Origin: Locusta migratoria
Taxonomy: Eukaryota; Arthropoda; Insecta; Orthoptera; Acrididae
Length of the DNA stretch: 64,000 nucleotides
Assembly (NCBI GenBank): GCA_026315105.1
Contig: CM048746.1
Location: forward strand, 141,590,730 to 141,654,729
Direction of reading: 5' to 3'
Numbering within the stretch: position 1 is the first letter of the stretch; every line of letters starts with the position of its first letter. Made by a program: the position numbers and the translations under genes. Of this stretch, positions 1 to 10,715 are shown in pieces. The notes below the pieces were generated by a model, which saw nothing but the letters and a program-made list of their open reading frames with translations, did no database searches and was not told where the DNA came from.

Positions 1-546
1 AGTGGAAAGTTGTCACAGAGGGTAGCCCATCAAAAACTGGACACAGATCGAGCATGAAAACAGGAAGAAGTTGTAAGAAAAAAGTAAAAAAAGGAACATT
101 GAGCTGTTCCATCATCAAAAAGCAATGTTTTCTTGGTTATGTGATCATTATGTTGGACTACAAGACTGGAGATCTGTGTTCAACCCCCTGCCCTGATCTA
201 TACTGTTTTTGTTTTGTCCCCCCCCCCCCCCCATAAATTATCAACTGTCCATCTGGTCTTTGACATGTATGTTCATTTATTCAATTTTTTTTCTGTTGTG
301 GTGTGTACATTACGTACTGCACAAGTGTTCCAATAGCAGTCTAAGTAACTTTTGAATGGGAGCCACAAATGTTTGACGACAACACAACAGTCGAATCCTC
401 CACTGTAAAACATGTCTGTTCATACACATTTGTGACAGTATGTGGGTCATAGAATAGGAATCGCTTATCAGCACACCTAACCTGTACACCTGAGTGAGTG
501 AGGTATGCTTCTTGCTCAATTTATGTGTTTGAATAATTGTGAATGT
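1..546. other. Left-edge intron sequence, no gene seen
   Basis: Within the Nup98 intron left of exon 10. AT-rich and unclassified. It holds a C15 homopolymer at 218-232. The short open frames here show no family motif. Confidence 0.6.
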
Positions 547-2365
547 AAATGTAAAATACTCTCCACTCCATTATGGGCCGGCTCGTATAGCAATCAATAA
601 AATTTTGTTTTAAAGTAAAAGACAGTCGTGGTTGCAATTTTTTTCCTCATTTACTTTTTACCTGTTTCATCTTTGAGGGGGATCCTCAGAAAGTCTGGAA
701 AATAAATGAAATGGGGGCATAACCTTAAAAGCCCAATCTTAAAGTTTAGAATCACACTAAAATTAATAGAATGTTTACTGACCTTACAATATCACATCGG
801 ATGAGTAGAAGTAAAACAATCAAATCATTAAAATTAGGATATGGTTGACAAAACCCATCAGAATACTATAAATTAATTAAGAAATACAGAGGATATTACG
901 ATGCGGTCCTATTTTGCACGACCATTATAAAGATATGTAGAAAATCTTAAATAGAAAATAAGTGGAGTGTGAAGCAGGAAACAGATAAAAAGGGCAAAAA
1001 CTGAATTTACCTAAAACAGAGCAGCAGCAGCGGCCACGATTGTGCAATGATAGGAATGCATTCACACTCCTGGTCAACATGCTTATGTTTAGAATACTAC
1101 ATCAACACTGCTGTCAGGCCGGCTTGCTGTTGAATGATACAGTGGGCATATTATGGAATTAATACAGCAAATGCCCGGTGGTGGCGCTTGTGTACAATAT
1201 GCCAAACAACTCAATTTGAAAATAGTAGGAAAACTGGCAAAGTAGAAGCTAATACAGACCACTGATGCCATATTTGCATCAGGTTAAAAACGATTACCAT
1301 ACAGAAATTAAATTGTTTACTTAATTCTGATGTTTCCATATGACTGCTTATATTTTGTGATTTCCATTTGGTAATATAATTTAATTTCTGTGTGATGGTC
1401 ATTTTTAACCTGGGTATGTTTGCTAGTGGTCTGTCTGTTGAGCTGTAGCTCCACAAGTCCAATGATTGCTTAGTAGGTTATTGTCTATTTTAATCCTATG
1501 GTATATGAGAGAGATTTTTGTTTATTTTCTGATATTTTTTATTCAACTGAACAGAAAGAAAGCTCTTTTTTACCATGTATACAGATTTTACTTAATACAA
1601 AAATTTTAACTGGTCACAAGCATTTAATTTATCCTGATGCAAATACGGCATCAATGGTTTGTATCAGTTTCTGTTGTATGCTTTTAGCAGTTTTCCTACT
1701 ACTTTCAAATTGAGATGTTTGGTGTATTGTACATGAGTGCCATCACCGGGCATTCAATGTATTAACTTCATAATATGCCCACTGTATGATTCAACAGCAA
1801 GCCAGCCTGACAGCAGTGTTGACGTAGTATTCTAAACATCGGCATGTTGATCAGGAGTGTGAATGTGCTCCTATCATTGCACAATTGTGGTCGTTGCTGC
1901 TGTTCTGTTTTAAGTAAATTCATTTTTCGCTCTTTTATCTGTTTTCTCTGTTTCATGCTTCACTTCTTTTTCTTTACTTTCATGCCTAAAATCGATAATT
2001 CTATTTAAGATTTTTAACATATCTTTACAATGATCGTGCAGGTTAGGACCGCATCTTAATATCGCCTGTATTTCCTATGTTATTTATAGGATTCTGGCGG
2101 GTTTTGTCAACCATATCCTAGTTTTAATGATTTAATGCTGCCAGATTATGGGTAGCAATTGTTCTACTTCAGCTCATTCGATGTGATGTTGTAAGGTCCT
2201 ATTACTTTTAGTAGGATTCTAAACTTTAAGACTGGGCTTTTAAGTTTTATCCCCCCCCCCCCAATTTCATTATTTTCCAGACTTTCTGAGGAGGCCCAAC
2301 AGGGGTGAAATGCATAAAAAAAATAAAAAAGCTGCAACCACAACTGTCTTTTACTGCTAAATAAA
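547..2365. mobile_element. Large foldback element with ~700-bp inverted arms
   Basis: About 613-1285 is an imperfect inverted copy of about 1635-2362. Matching landmarks are CAACACTGCTGTCAGGC against GCCTGACAGCAGTGTTG, GATGCCATATTTGCATCA against TGATGCAAATACGGCATC, and GACAGTCGTGGTTGCA against the complement near 2330-2350. A second smaller inverted pair sits inside the left arm (about 1286-1415). TGTGAATGT occurs at 538-546 and 2366-2374 and may be a target duplication, although the left side then has a unique tail. No protein is encoded. It could be a foldback DNA transposon or an old inverted retroelement dimer. Confidence 0.7.
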
Positions 2366-2491
2366 TGTGAATGTGATCATTCCCAAAGAAAAGATGAAGA
2401 TGTAACAGATTTTCATGTAAGTGCAACAGATGAACGCAACAGTTTCGCAACCATACACTTTTCCCTGAGCATTGACAAAACATGTGTACAC

Positions 2492-2824
2492 TGTAGTAAC
2501 GCGCAGTGCGTAAGTTTGAACCGCGCGCCGCCCGTTCCAGGACAGGCCGTTGTGTGGCGCTGGCTGAGCTATCGCACTGCACCCAGCTGGCCGCACGGCC
2601 ATTTACGAGATCTGCCAGGCCCAGCTGTGGCCGCTTCTATCCAGTATGTTTTCATCAGTGTTTATGAACTGTGTGCGCTTCGTGGCTGTACTTTGTGCTG
2701 TTTGCATGGACTGGAGTGGGAACCACTCCCATTGTAGTCCTCAGACTCCGAATGAGACAATTCCGAGACCTCTGTCCTGGTCGCGGCTTACATAGCTTGC
2801 CTAGGTGTGTCACTCATTATAACA
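2492..2824 (+). repeat. 5' LTR of the Gypsy element
   Basis: Starts TGTAGTAAC and ends AACA, 333 bp. It shares the block from CTTCTATCCAGTATG through GGCTTACATAGCTTGC with the 3' LTR. It is preceded by the TACAC target duplication. Confidence 0.85.
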
Positions 2825-3001
2825 CAAGTGGTGACGAGTGTGGTATTTGACTTGGCGTGTGCTACGTTGTGGACAAAGGGTGGAAAACGAGGGACTGGGT
2901 CCGACGGACTTTCAGCTGCCCCTGTGGGCCCAAATTCTCCAGCAATCTCTACAGACTGTGGTTGAGTCCGTTCAACGGTTAACTATGATCGTTCGGGTCA
3001 G

Positions 3002-3829
3002 GTGGAACGTTTTGATTCCCTTGTGTCATGGTTGCTGTCTGCTTTTCTGCCGGTGATTGCTTCCAGTTCTGTGTCTAATGCTAAGGCATTCCCGTTTCCT
3101 TTCTCTGGTTTTGACGACTCATTGGAAGATCGGAACTCTTATGAAAACAAGCTGCGCCAGCATTTCCTTGGGTTTGGAGTGACAGACGCGGTTTTGTGTA
3201 AGGCTTTATTTCTCTCATGGGTCTCCACTCACATCTATCAACTTTTGCATCAACTAGCCCTCCTGCAGGAACCGGATGCTTTGTCTTTCGATGAGGCGTC
3301 ATTTGTTGTCAGCTCATTACCGCCCACGAACACATGTTATTGCGGCGCAGGTTGAATTTTACCGGCCGCATAAGAAACCAACTCAGTCCTATCAGTCGTT
3401 GACCGCAGAGCTGCACGGTCTTGGCTGTCGTCATATGTTCATTATTCCAACCCACAAGGAATTGTATGCAGACAATATGGTTCGTGATACAATTCGCAGG
3501 CTTGTTCCAGACAGGGAAGTTCACAAACACGTCTTACAATTGGAAAATCCAACATTGACGGTTGTTTTAAAAACTGCGCAATCCTTTGAAGTGTCACAGG
3601 CTGCAGGAGACCCATTTGTTTTGTACAGCATGACATGGCAGATAGCCCCAAGCATTGGATTGTATGTCACTCATGCAAGAAAAAGGGTCACACGGCTTCT
3701 GTTTGCCGTTCCTGTCTGACTGAGCAGGACGATGAGATGGATATTAAAATCTTGTCCAGAATATTCACTCTCCGTCTCCGAAACTTTTTGTTGAAGTTCA
3801 GATTTTTGACAAGGTCACCTTATTTGTAG
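3002..3829 (+). pseudogene. Gypsy gag remnant with zinc knuckle
   Basis: The first frame (3002-3355) has a capsid-like region with FSGFDDSLEDRNSYENKLRQ and HFLGFGV. The reading then shifts near 3290 to a frame carrying HYRPRTHVIAAQVEFYRP and LPDREV-like text, and again near 3640 to a CCHC knuckle, CHSCKKKGHTASVC. So at least two frameshifts break gag. The order capsid then knuckle is standard for Gypsy elements. Confidence 0.8.
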
Positions 3830-3860
3830 ATATGGGAGCTTCTGTTTCTCTTCTTAATTG
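3790..3860 (+). pseudogene. Gypsy aspartic protease remnant
   Basis: Joined readings give VEVQIFDKVTLFVDMGASVS, the protease active-site region (normally D-T/S-G-A-S). The Thr/Ser is replaced by Met, so this copy is probably inactive. The rest of the protease is scrambled by frameshifts. Confidence 0.6.
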
Positions 3861-4229
3861 TCTTACATATATATTGCTAGGCTCGCCCCCTTGGCAGCAG
3901 TCACCCATTTTTGATGTGGCTATAGGTGCCAGCACATCCCAATCTTGCGTAAATTTACGGCCTCCACAGTGTATAAATCTGTCGTCAAGCTGGTCACTTT
4001 TCTTGTTGATGATGACACTGCAGCTGCAAACATCTTTGGCCTTGATGCCTTTACTGTTTTTGGCTTTCCTAGCGACGATTCAGTCGATCATCTTTTGGAT
4101 TCTGTGCCTTTTCCAGAGTTGGATGCCCTTTGTCAGGAAATTCTTCTTTGTCTTCTGGTGGGCTGGGTTGTGCCGCGGGCTTTACCGCCCACATTACTAT
4201 GAAACCAACGGCACACCAAGTTTTTTCGC

Positions 4230-5040
4230 ATGCACCAGGTGCCGGTGGCCCTGCGCGACCGACTTAAGTCTGAATTGGATCACCTCCAAGACAAAGGTCT
4301 AAACTCCTATTCCTTCCAGCGAATGGGCTACGCCACTGGTTATTGTAAAGAAACCTGTTAGGTCTTTACATATCTGTGGGTATTTTAAAGTTATGATCAA
4401 TGGGTAGTCTGTGATTTTGAAATGTGGTGCTATAGAAGAATGCTGAAGATTAGATGGGTAGATCGCATAACTAATGAAGAGGTACTGAACAGAATTGGTG
4501 AGAAAAGGAATTTTTGGCATACCATGGTTCACATTCGTTTTCTCATATTGATCTGGTGGAAGCCTATCTTCAGCTTCCTTTGGATGACGATACAAAATGT
4601 CTCCTGGTCGTAAACACTCCTTTTGGTTTATACCAATATCAACATATTCCTTTCAGGGTCACTAGTGCCCCTGCTATTTTTCAGCATTACTTAGAGCAGT
4701 TCCTCCGCCCGGTTCCAGGCTGTGTTAACTACTTAGATGATATTGATATGACCGGGACTTCACCCCACGAACATTTACAAAACTTACCGGCCCTTTTCTC
4801 TGTTCTCCAAGCAGTCGGCCTCCCCTGCAACCTGGCAAAGTCTCGTTTTTCTAACCTTCTATTCCTTACTTGCGGTTTGAAGTGTCTTCAAGGGGCATCT
4901 GCCCTTTGCTGGACTGCATGGCCGGGGTACAGTCTCTGGCGCGTCCCACGTCTGTCAAAGATGTACAAGTTTTCTTGGGCAACATTGCCTATTACCATCG
5001 CTTCTTACCAGGGGCTGCCTAGGTGGAGCAACCCTTAAAC
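4230..5040 (+). pseudogene. Gypsy reverse transcriptase remnant with RTE-derived patch
   Basis: The region 4514-4780 encodes FSHIDLVEAYLQLPLDDD, then TPFGLYQYQHIPFRVTSAP and the catalytic YLDD box (NYLDDIDMTG). Upstream, the template-binding part (near 4313-4410) breaks off and about 105 nt (4413-4517) instead match the 3' part of an RTE-type LINE, as at 24655-24760. Further stops and frameshifts follow after 4850. Confidence 0.85.
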
Positions 5041-5099
5041 CGTCTGCTTTACAAATGTGTTCCCTTTGTCTGGTCTTCCGAGTGTGAATGTGTGCACCT

Positions 5100-5545
5100 T
5101 AAAGCACTTCCTTATTTCTGCCCCTTGTTTGACAGCATATGTTCCTGGGAAACATTTGGTTATGGCTACAGATGCTTCTCAACATGGCAATGGTGCTGTT
5201 TTGGCTCGTAAGTATTCCGATGGGTCAAAACGCCCTATCGCGTAAGACATTGACAGCTACCAATTTGACAGTATTGTTGCTGGGAAGAGAGGCTTTAGCC
5301 ATTGTGTATGCTTTGAATAACTTTCACGTTTACTTGTATGGGATAAAGTTCCATATCATTACTGATCATAAGCCCTTGGTGTGTGTATTTCACTACACAG
5401 CGGCGCTTCCAGACAAAGCAGCTCATAGATTGCAGCGTTGGGCTCTCTTTCTTTCTCGTTATTAATTTTGAGATGGATTTCCATTCGACAGCTCAACATG
5501 CTAACGCGGACGCACTATCTTGCCTCCCAGCAGGTCCTGATCCTG
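5100..5545 (+). pseudogene. Gypsy RNase H remnant
   Basis: One frame gives LVMATDASQHGNGAVLA; a shifted frame gives EALAIVYALNNFHVYLYG and FHIITDHKPLV, the RNase H core of Gypsy pol. Downstream text reading HANADALSCLP is the typical end of the RNase H/tether region. Two frames are needed, so it is broken. Confidence 0.8.
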
Positions 5546-5589
5546 ACTGAAAGAAGAACTCTTGTGCCTTCCATACATTTTTTGTTGTC

Positions 5590-5930
5590 ATACCATGTCC
5601 ACTGCTTTAACTATTAAGTCGCTGTCTAAAGTTTTCGTCTTAGAGGGTTTTCCACATACTCTTGTTTCAGATAATGGCACTCAATTCACTTCTGTTTTTC
5701 AAGATTTTTGTACTCGTCAAGGCATTTGACACATTATGGCTCCTGTGTTTCATCCTCAGTCTAATGGTGAGATGGAATGGCTTGTGTGCACTTTTAAAGT
5801 TCAAATGCACAAATACGTGACCTCCTGCTCTGTGGATGATGCCATTATCCATTTCTTGATGTCCTATTGATTAACGCCAGCGAAGGAATGTAGCCCGGCA
5901 CTCTCTTCTTTTTGTTGTTGCCCCAGCCAT
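5590..5930 (+). pseudogene. Gypsy integrase core fragment
   Basis: Reads LSKVFVLEGFPHTLVSDNG, TQFTSVFQDFC and HPQSNGEMEWLV, which hold the second Asp and the Glu region of the DDE integrase core. The zinc-finger part and the first Asp are missing, so a deletion lies between 5545 and 5590. In-frame stops are present. Confidence 0.75.
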
Positions 5931-6674
5931 TGAGTGCTCCAGCACGACCACCGGCTCGCTATGTTCCGGGTTCTCTTTTGTGCACAAGGTTTTGGCCGTC
6001 ATCCTCGTTGGCTGCCAGGTAAGGTGAAGACGTGTCTCGGCCGCTGCCTCTGCGCTGTGGATACTACTGTGGGCACTCGTTGTCGTCACTGGTATCAGTT
6101 GCGCCCGCGACTCCCTGCAGTTCCACAATTGCCACCTCCACCCACACCGCCTCGAGGGGCCTGTTCCGCCGACATGCTCCGTGCCCACATCTTTGGTTTT
6201 GCCGGCTCCTGCACTGAGCGCCATGCCCGCCCAACCACCTTTGGCTGTACATGTGCCTTCTCCTTCTCCTGCACTGGCACCGGTTCCAGTGATCCCACCT
6301 TCGGGATCATGGGCAACACCGTCTCCTGCACCCTTGCCTGCGCTTTGGCGACCAACGGTGGAGGGGGTGCCACTGCTACCGAAGTCATGGACACCCTGAC
6401 ACCTGAAATGGAAGTGAACCAACCTGTGAGTACTGCAACCGTTCCTTTTTTTATCTTCAGTGCTGGAATCCAATGGTGCACCCTCATCCACGATGATCAC
6501 GAGCAAAATTCAAAGATGTACCAGCCACTCCCAGCAAGTAAGATCAGGACACTATCAGCCTTATGGGTTAGTGCAAGCCCGAAGCTGGCAGCCAGATATG
6601 GACAATGCATTGCCCATGGACATAGCATGGGTGCATTTGGCACCCCTAGAGATTACACCACGAAAGGGGAGGAA
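5930..6674 (+). pseudogene. Gypsy pol C-terminal Pro-rich tail and 3' untranslated part
   Basis: About 6130-6400 in one frame is rich in Pro, Ala, Ser and Val (for example SPSPALAPVPVIPPSGS), like the unstructured end of Gypsy pol. Several overlapping frames are open because the DNA is C-rich, including a 298-codon one at 5934-6830 that runs into the LTR; none shows a domain. The polypurine tract ends this stretch. Confidence 0.5.
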
Positions 6675-6974
6675 TGTGGTAATGTGCGTCATGTATTTTT
6701 GAACGGCATGCTGCCCATTACGAGGACTGGCTGTTGTGCAGCGCTGGATGTGCTATCATGCTGCACCCTGCTGGTCGCGTGGACCAGCTGCTGCCACTTC
6801 TATCCAATATGGTTTCATCAAAGTTTATGAACTAGTGTGTGCTTTGTGCTGTTCGCATGGACTGGAATGGGAACTGCTCGCATCGTAGATCCTCAGATCC
6901 AAATGAGGCAATTCAATACTTGCATACTGGTCGTGGCTTACATAGCTTGCATAGGTGTGTAACTCATTTTAACA
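6675..6974 (+). repeat. 3' LTR of the Gypsy element
   Basis: Starts TGTGGTAATG and ends AACA, 300 bp, just after a purine-only tract at 6664-6674. It is shorter than the 5' LTR and clearly diverged from it. It is followed by TACAC at 6975-6979. Confidence 0.85.
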
Positions 6975-6979
6975 TACAC

Positions 6980-8360
6980 CATTGAATTTCGTATATAAAC
7001 AAGCTAATCAGAACATGCCCCAGAATTACGGAGAGCAAAGTTGATTATGTTTATTACTATTCATTGTTTTCATTTTTGCGAGACGTCTCACTATCACATT
7101 TACTTGTGACAGTTATATATATCTACCACATGACTTACATATAACAGTTTCCAAGGCTACAGGAAAAGAACACAGATTTTTAATAACAGAAATGGACAGT
7201 TAACAATTTTGTGAAAAACAAGTAGTACTGATGATGGTGTGAACATGGATCTCCAACATCGCAGTCCATCACGATAGAACCACAACTTTTAGCACTATTC
7301 TCAATGTTGCGTATCTAGCACTTTGACCATTGATTGTTTCTATCCCCCCCCCCCTTCTTCTTCTTCTTCTTCTTCTTCTTCTTTTGTATTTCACGGTTTC
7401 ATTCAACTTTTTCCGTCTTTGGTGATTGATGGGCTATCAAATGTGCCACCTTACCACAAAATCAGAGTGAGGGGGGGGAGGGGGTGCAATCTGTAGTTTC
7501 CCTTATAAGTACTAAATCAAGAGGTTCAAATTTGAAGACAGTAAGGGTAGGTGGAGGTATTATATGTGAGCTTTTCCTTTGAATAATATGTTATGGTTTG
7601 AAGTACGGTGTTAAAGTAATGGACATTAGATGACTTGTTTCAATTAATTTGCAAATATTATAACAATGCAATTAAACAAATGATGGCCAGTAGTTTTGTT
7701 GATCAGAACAGTGCATGACTAATATATACATGACCGTGTAATATAAGCTCACAAAAGAAAAAAATTAGTTATCCCTAGAGCAATCACTACAGCATCATTT
7801 AATAGGGAAATTATGGGCTGGATCTGATTCAATAATGTTACCCAGATCAAGCCACTTATGGACAATTTTATCACACAATGCCATTAAATTGTGATTGTGG
7901 TGGTGGTGGGGGTGGTGGTGGTGGTGGTGGGATTCTACCCACTGTTCCAACACACCCCATAGAATTTCTACGGAGTTCAAGATAGATGATTTTGCAGGCC
8001 ATCCATAATGTAAGATTGTTCAGAAAACCAGTCACATAATCTGCCAGCTCAATGAACTTTGTCATTTTCTTGAAAAATAATAGTAATACCAGCACAGCAC
8101 ACTAATCATGATAGCTGTTGAGTAGAAGTTCCTGTTTGAAATTCTCTCTCACTAACAGGTTATGATGGGCAACGAATCTTCATTCACTGACTGCAGAAAT
8201 TCCAGTTGCATTTGGAAGCAATTCTGACTTGCAAGCTGTGTTCACATCTCTCTGGTCCCATCCCGTAAGGATTCTATTGAAACTGTATATTAGCACCAGT
8301 GGACATTGATTTAATTCAACGAGGATCATTAGTTGTGTGTCAACAAGTTGCACGCTTGTT

Positions 8361-8408
<48 letters not shown>

Positions 8409-9229
8409 GATAACTCATTTTTGTTCAATAATTTGAAATTCAAATCTTTCACAACCAACCACAAGAAAGAAAAGCAGTAAGTCTGACAAATTCTTTATCT
8501 ACAAATGGAAAGTCCAGGTTGGATTGTCATACCTGCCAACCTTTGAAAAGGGCTATCAGTAAAACTCATGTCGAAGATTGTTAATTGTTTTGTTGTGCAA
8601 AACCCGTCTTGATAAAAATAATTTACTTCTGGCCTTAAAACAGGATACTTCAATGAAATCATATCTACTGACATCATATGCCAAAGAGTTGTAGATTTAA
8701 CATAATAAGAATTTCACATTACATAGCAGCACGCTTCATGAATATTGGTCTGGAGCATTCATAACAGGACTTCATGAATAAAATAAACAGATATGTGATA
8801 ACACAAGCAAGAAATAACTTAATGCACACTGCAAATAAAATGACAGTTTGATTTTTAAAGTCACAATTGTTGTGTTTTTAGCTCCCTGAAAAAAGTCTTG
8901 AGATTTTTTTTTTTAACATAGACCAGAATTTTTTGTTTCCAAAATATAAATAGGCCCAGAGACTCATTGGACACGAATGAACTCTATTCTTCACAAAGAT
9001 AAAAACACGTTCACATTCTGCAATGCTATGGGATGTTGTGAGAATAGAGGCCATTACTGAGGAAACACTGTTTACTTAAGAAGTCAATGGACTCCACGGA
9101 GCAGAACAAAGAATTTGAGGAGCAAAGGCTGTCGAAACCTAAAATTCACATGGAAGAGTATTATATCAGTTTAAATTCAGTTCCAAAGATGACACAAATA
9201 TCACACCGATCATATCAAAGAATGGGTTA
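6980..9229. other. Intron with simple repeats, no gene seen
   Basis: Holds a C-run then a (TTC)n tract at about 7345-7384, a G-rich stretch near 7471-7485, a GGT/GTG repeat at about 7898-7930, and a (CA)22 tract at 8363-8406. Open frames across these encode only runs of one or two residues. No element ends were recognised. Confidence 0.6.
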
Positions 9230-9620
9230 TCAACTACCATATACATGCCTACGATCCATGTAAAAAAATTTATTGTACGGCAGTGGGGTCTTTGTAGTTG
9301 TTTTCGTCATCATCTTCAGTCTAAAGACTGGTTTGGTGCAGCTCTCCATGCTACCCTGTCCTGTGAAAGCCTTATTAATGTTTAACTTATAATCTGCTTT
9401 CAAGACACTGCCCATTCCATTCAACTGATCTTCCAGGTACTTTGCTGCCTCTGACAGAATTACAAATGTCATCGGCAAACCAGAAAGTTTTTATTTCTTC
9501 TCCCTGAAATTTATTTCTTTGCCCAAATTATCTCCTAGCATTATTTTACAGCTTGCTCAATATACAGACTAAACAACATTGGGGAAAGGTTACAAGTGGA
9601 GTAATTATCCATGTTAACAT
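9230..9620 (-). mobile_element. RTE-type LINE fragment, 3' part
   Basis: On the minus strand it reads a tail rich in GATGATGACG preceded by GCTGCACCAAACCAGTCTTT, the 3' end of the RTE-like LINE family also seen at 24.9k and 47.1k. Text at 9440-9500 (reverse of GACAGAATTACAAATGTCATC) fits the reverse-transcriptase region of the same family, so an internal deletion joined the two. No intact frame. Confidence 0.65.
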
Positions 9621-10589
9621 TTCAAAATTTTCAGCCACGAAATGACCTCGTCCATCCGTAAAGCCACAAAATGGATAAACTGTAAAAGATGGCAGGTGTG
9701 GAATGTCAATAATCAGAAGATAGGTAGCATCTCACCATGATTATGAACACTGGGCCAAAGGTAGAAAAGAATCACAATCACACAAATTTTTAAACACAGC
9801 CTTCATCAGTGAGTACCAGTCATGCAGTCAAGACATAACTCGTGCATACATAACTACCATCTTTTGTCACTCACCCAGATTTGGCCATTAGTTCCTTTCT
9901 CTTAGTGTTCAGCTTGCCTCCTGTATCTCTCGCTCTCTCTGACTATCTCTCCACCTCTCTTGATCCATAACCTTCTCTAACTTTCACTGACCATCTCCTG
10001 CCAATCTTATCACCCGCTCCCTATCAATCTCATCAGTGTCTCAATGACCCTCTCCTCTGCCTACCCACATGTGCGACAATCTCCTCCTCCACATCTCTGT
10101 CCATAAATATCATACCCTCTACTCTGTCCTCCTCTTCCTTGTTCCATTCCCCCTCCCTCCAATCTTTCTGTATATGCTCCCTCTGTCCCCCTCAATTCCC
10201 CCCTACCCCCAGATAAAGCAGGCCAATACAACTACAGCACAATAAGCCACTATTGCTTTATAGGTTACATATGATGAGGCAAGATGATACTATTCTTAAA
10301 TAATATAATTGTTCTAGAGGGCAGCCTACACAGCAGAAGTTCTTGCTCTTATCTCCATTTCTATACAAACTGCTGTAAATTCCAGAGTGCTGATTCTCAT
10401 GAGGAAAGCAGAATGTATAGAGAATTTAGTTGAAATAGATCAGTGATTTGGGAAAACATCCAAACAGACATGAACTCTGTGTTGTATATAAAGAACTGCT
10501 TTAGAGCTACAATTTTCCTTTTCACACACATGCTCAGGTAATTGGGGTTGGCAGCAATAGTGAGTAACAACACAAAACTTAATGCTTAC
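9621..10589. other. Intron with long pyrimidine-rich stretch
   Basis: From about 9875 to 10210 the plus strand is strongly C/T-rich with few purines. The rest is unclassified. No coding signal was found. Confidence 0.5.
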
Positions 10590-10715
10590 CTTAGCTTGGC
10601 CCCAAGGTCTAACACGTATTTTGTTTGCTCCTCCAACTTTGAATTGATTAAATTGTGCCTCACGTTCTGGATTGTGCTTGATAGGTTTCAGAATTTCATC
10701 AGCTTTCCCAGTGGC
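10590..10715 (-). CDS. Nup98: Nup98 exon 10, linker toward the autoproteolytic domain
   Basis: 126 nt, 42 codons, phase 0 at both ends, acceptor TTTATAG, donor GTAAGC. It encodes ATGKADEILKPIKHNPEREA, then QFNQFKVGGANKI and RVRPWGQAK. This matches the vertebrate segment that runs from the DPKKKEER-like region to RVRPKAL. No further Nup98 exon was found between here and position 1, so the next one is outside the window or too short to see. Confidence 0.9.

Larger units (their letters stand above)
2492..6974 (+). mobile_element. Ty3/Gypsy-type LTR retrotransposon, degenerate
   Basis: LTRs at 2492-2824 and 6675-6974 are flanked by a perfect TACAC duplication (2487-2491 and 6975-6979). A primer-binding region (AAGTGGTGACGAG) follows the 5' LTR, and a polypurine tract (AAAGGGGAGGAA) precedes the 3' LTR. 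Between them are remnants of gag, protease, reverse transcriptase, RNase H and integrase, broken by stops, frameshifts and deletions. It lies in a Nup98 intron in the opposite orientation to the gene. LTR divergence and broken frames mark it as an old, inactive copy. Confidence 0.92.

Noticed and set aside
5934..6830. Longest open frame of the window (298 codons, plus strand)
   Set aside because: It lies between Gypsy integrase and the 3' LTR, runs into the LTR, has no domain, and C-rich DNA keeps several frames open. The Pro-rich frame beside it better fits the end of Gypsy pol.
7795..8095. His-rich or Pro-rich protein
   Set aside because: Comes from translation of a GGT/GTG trinucleotide repeat in different frames.
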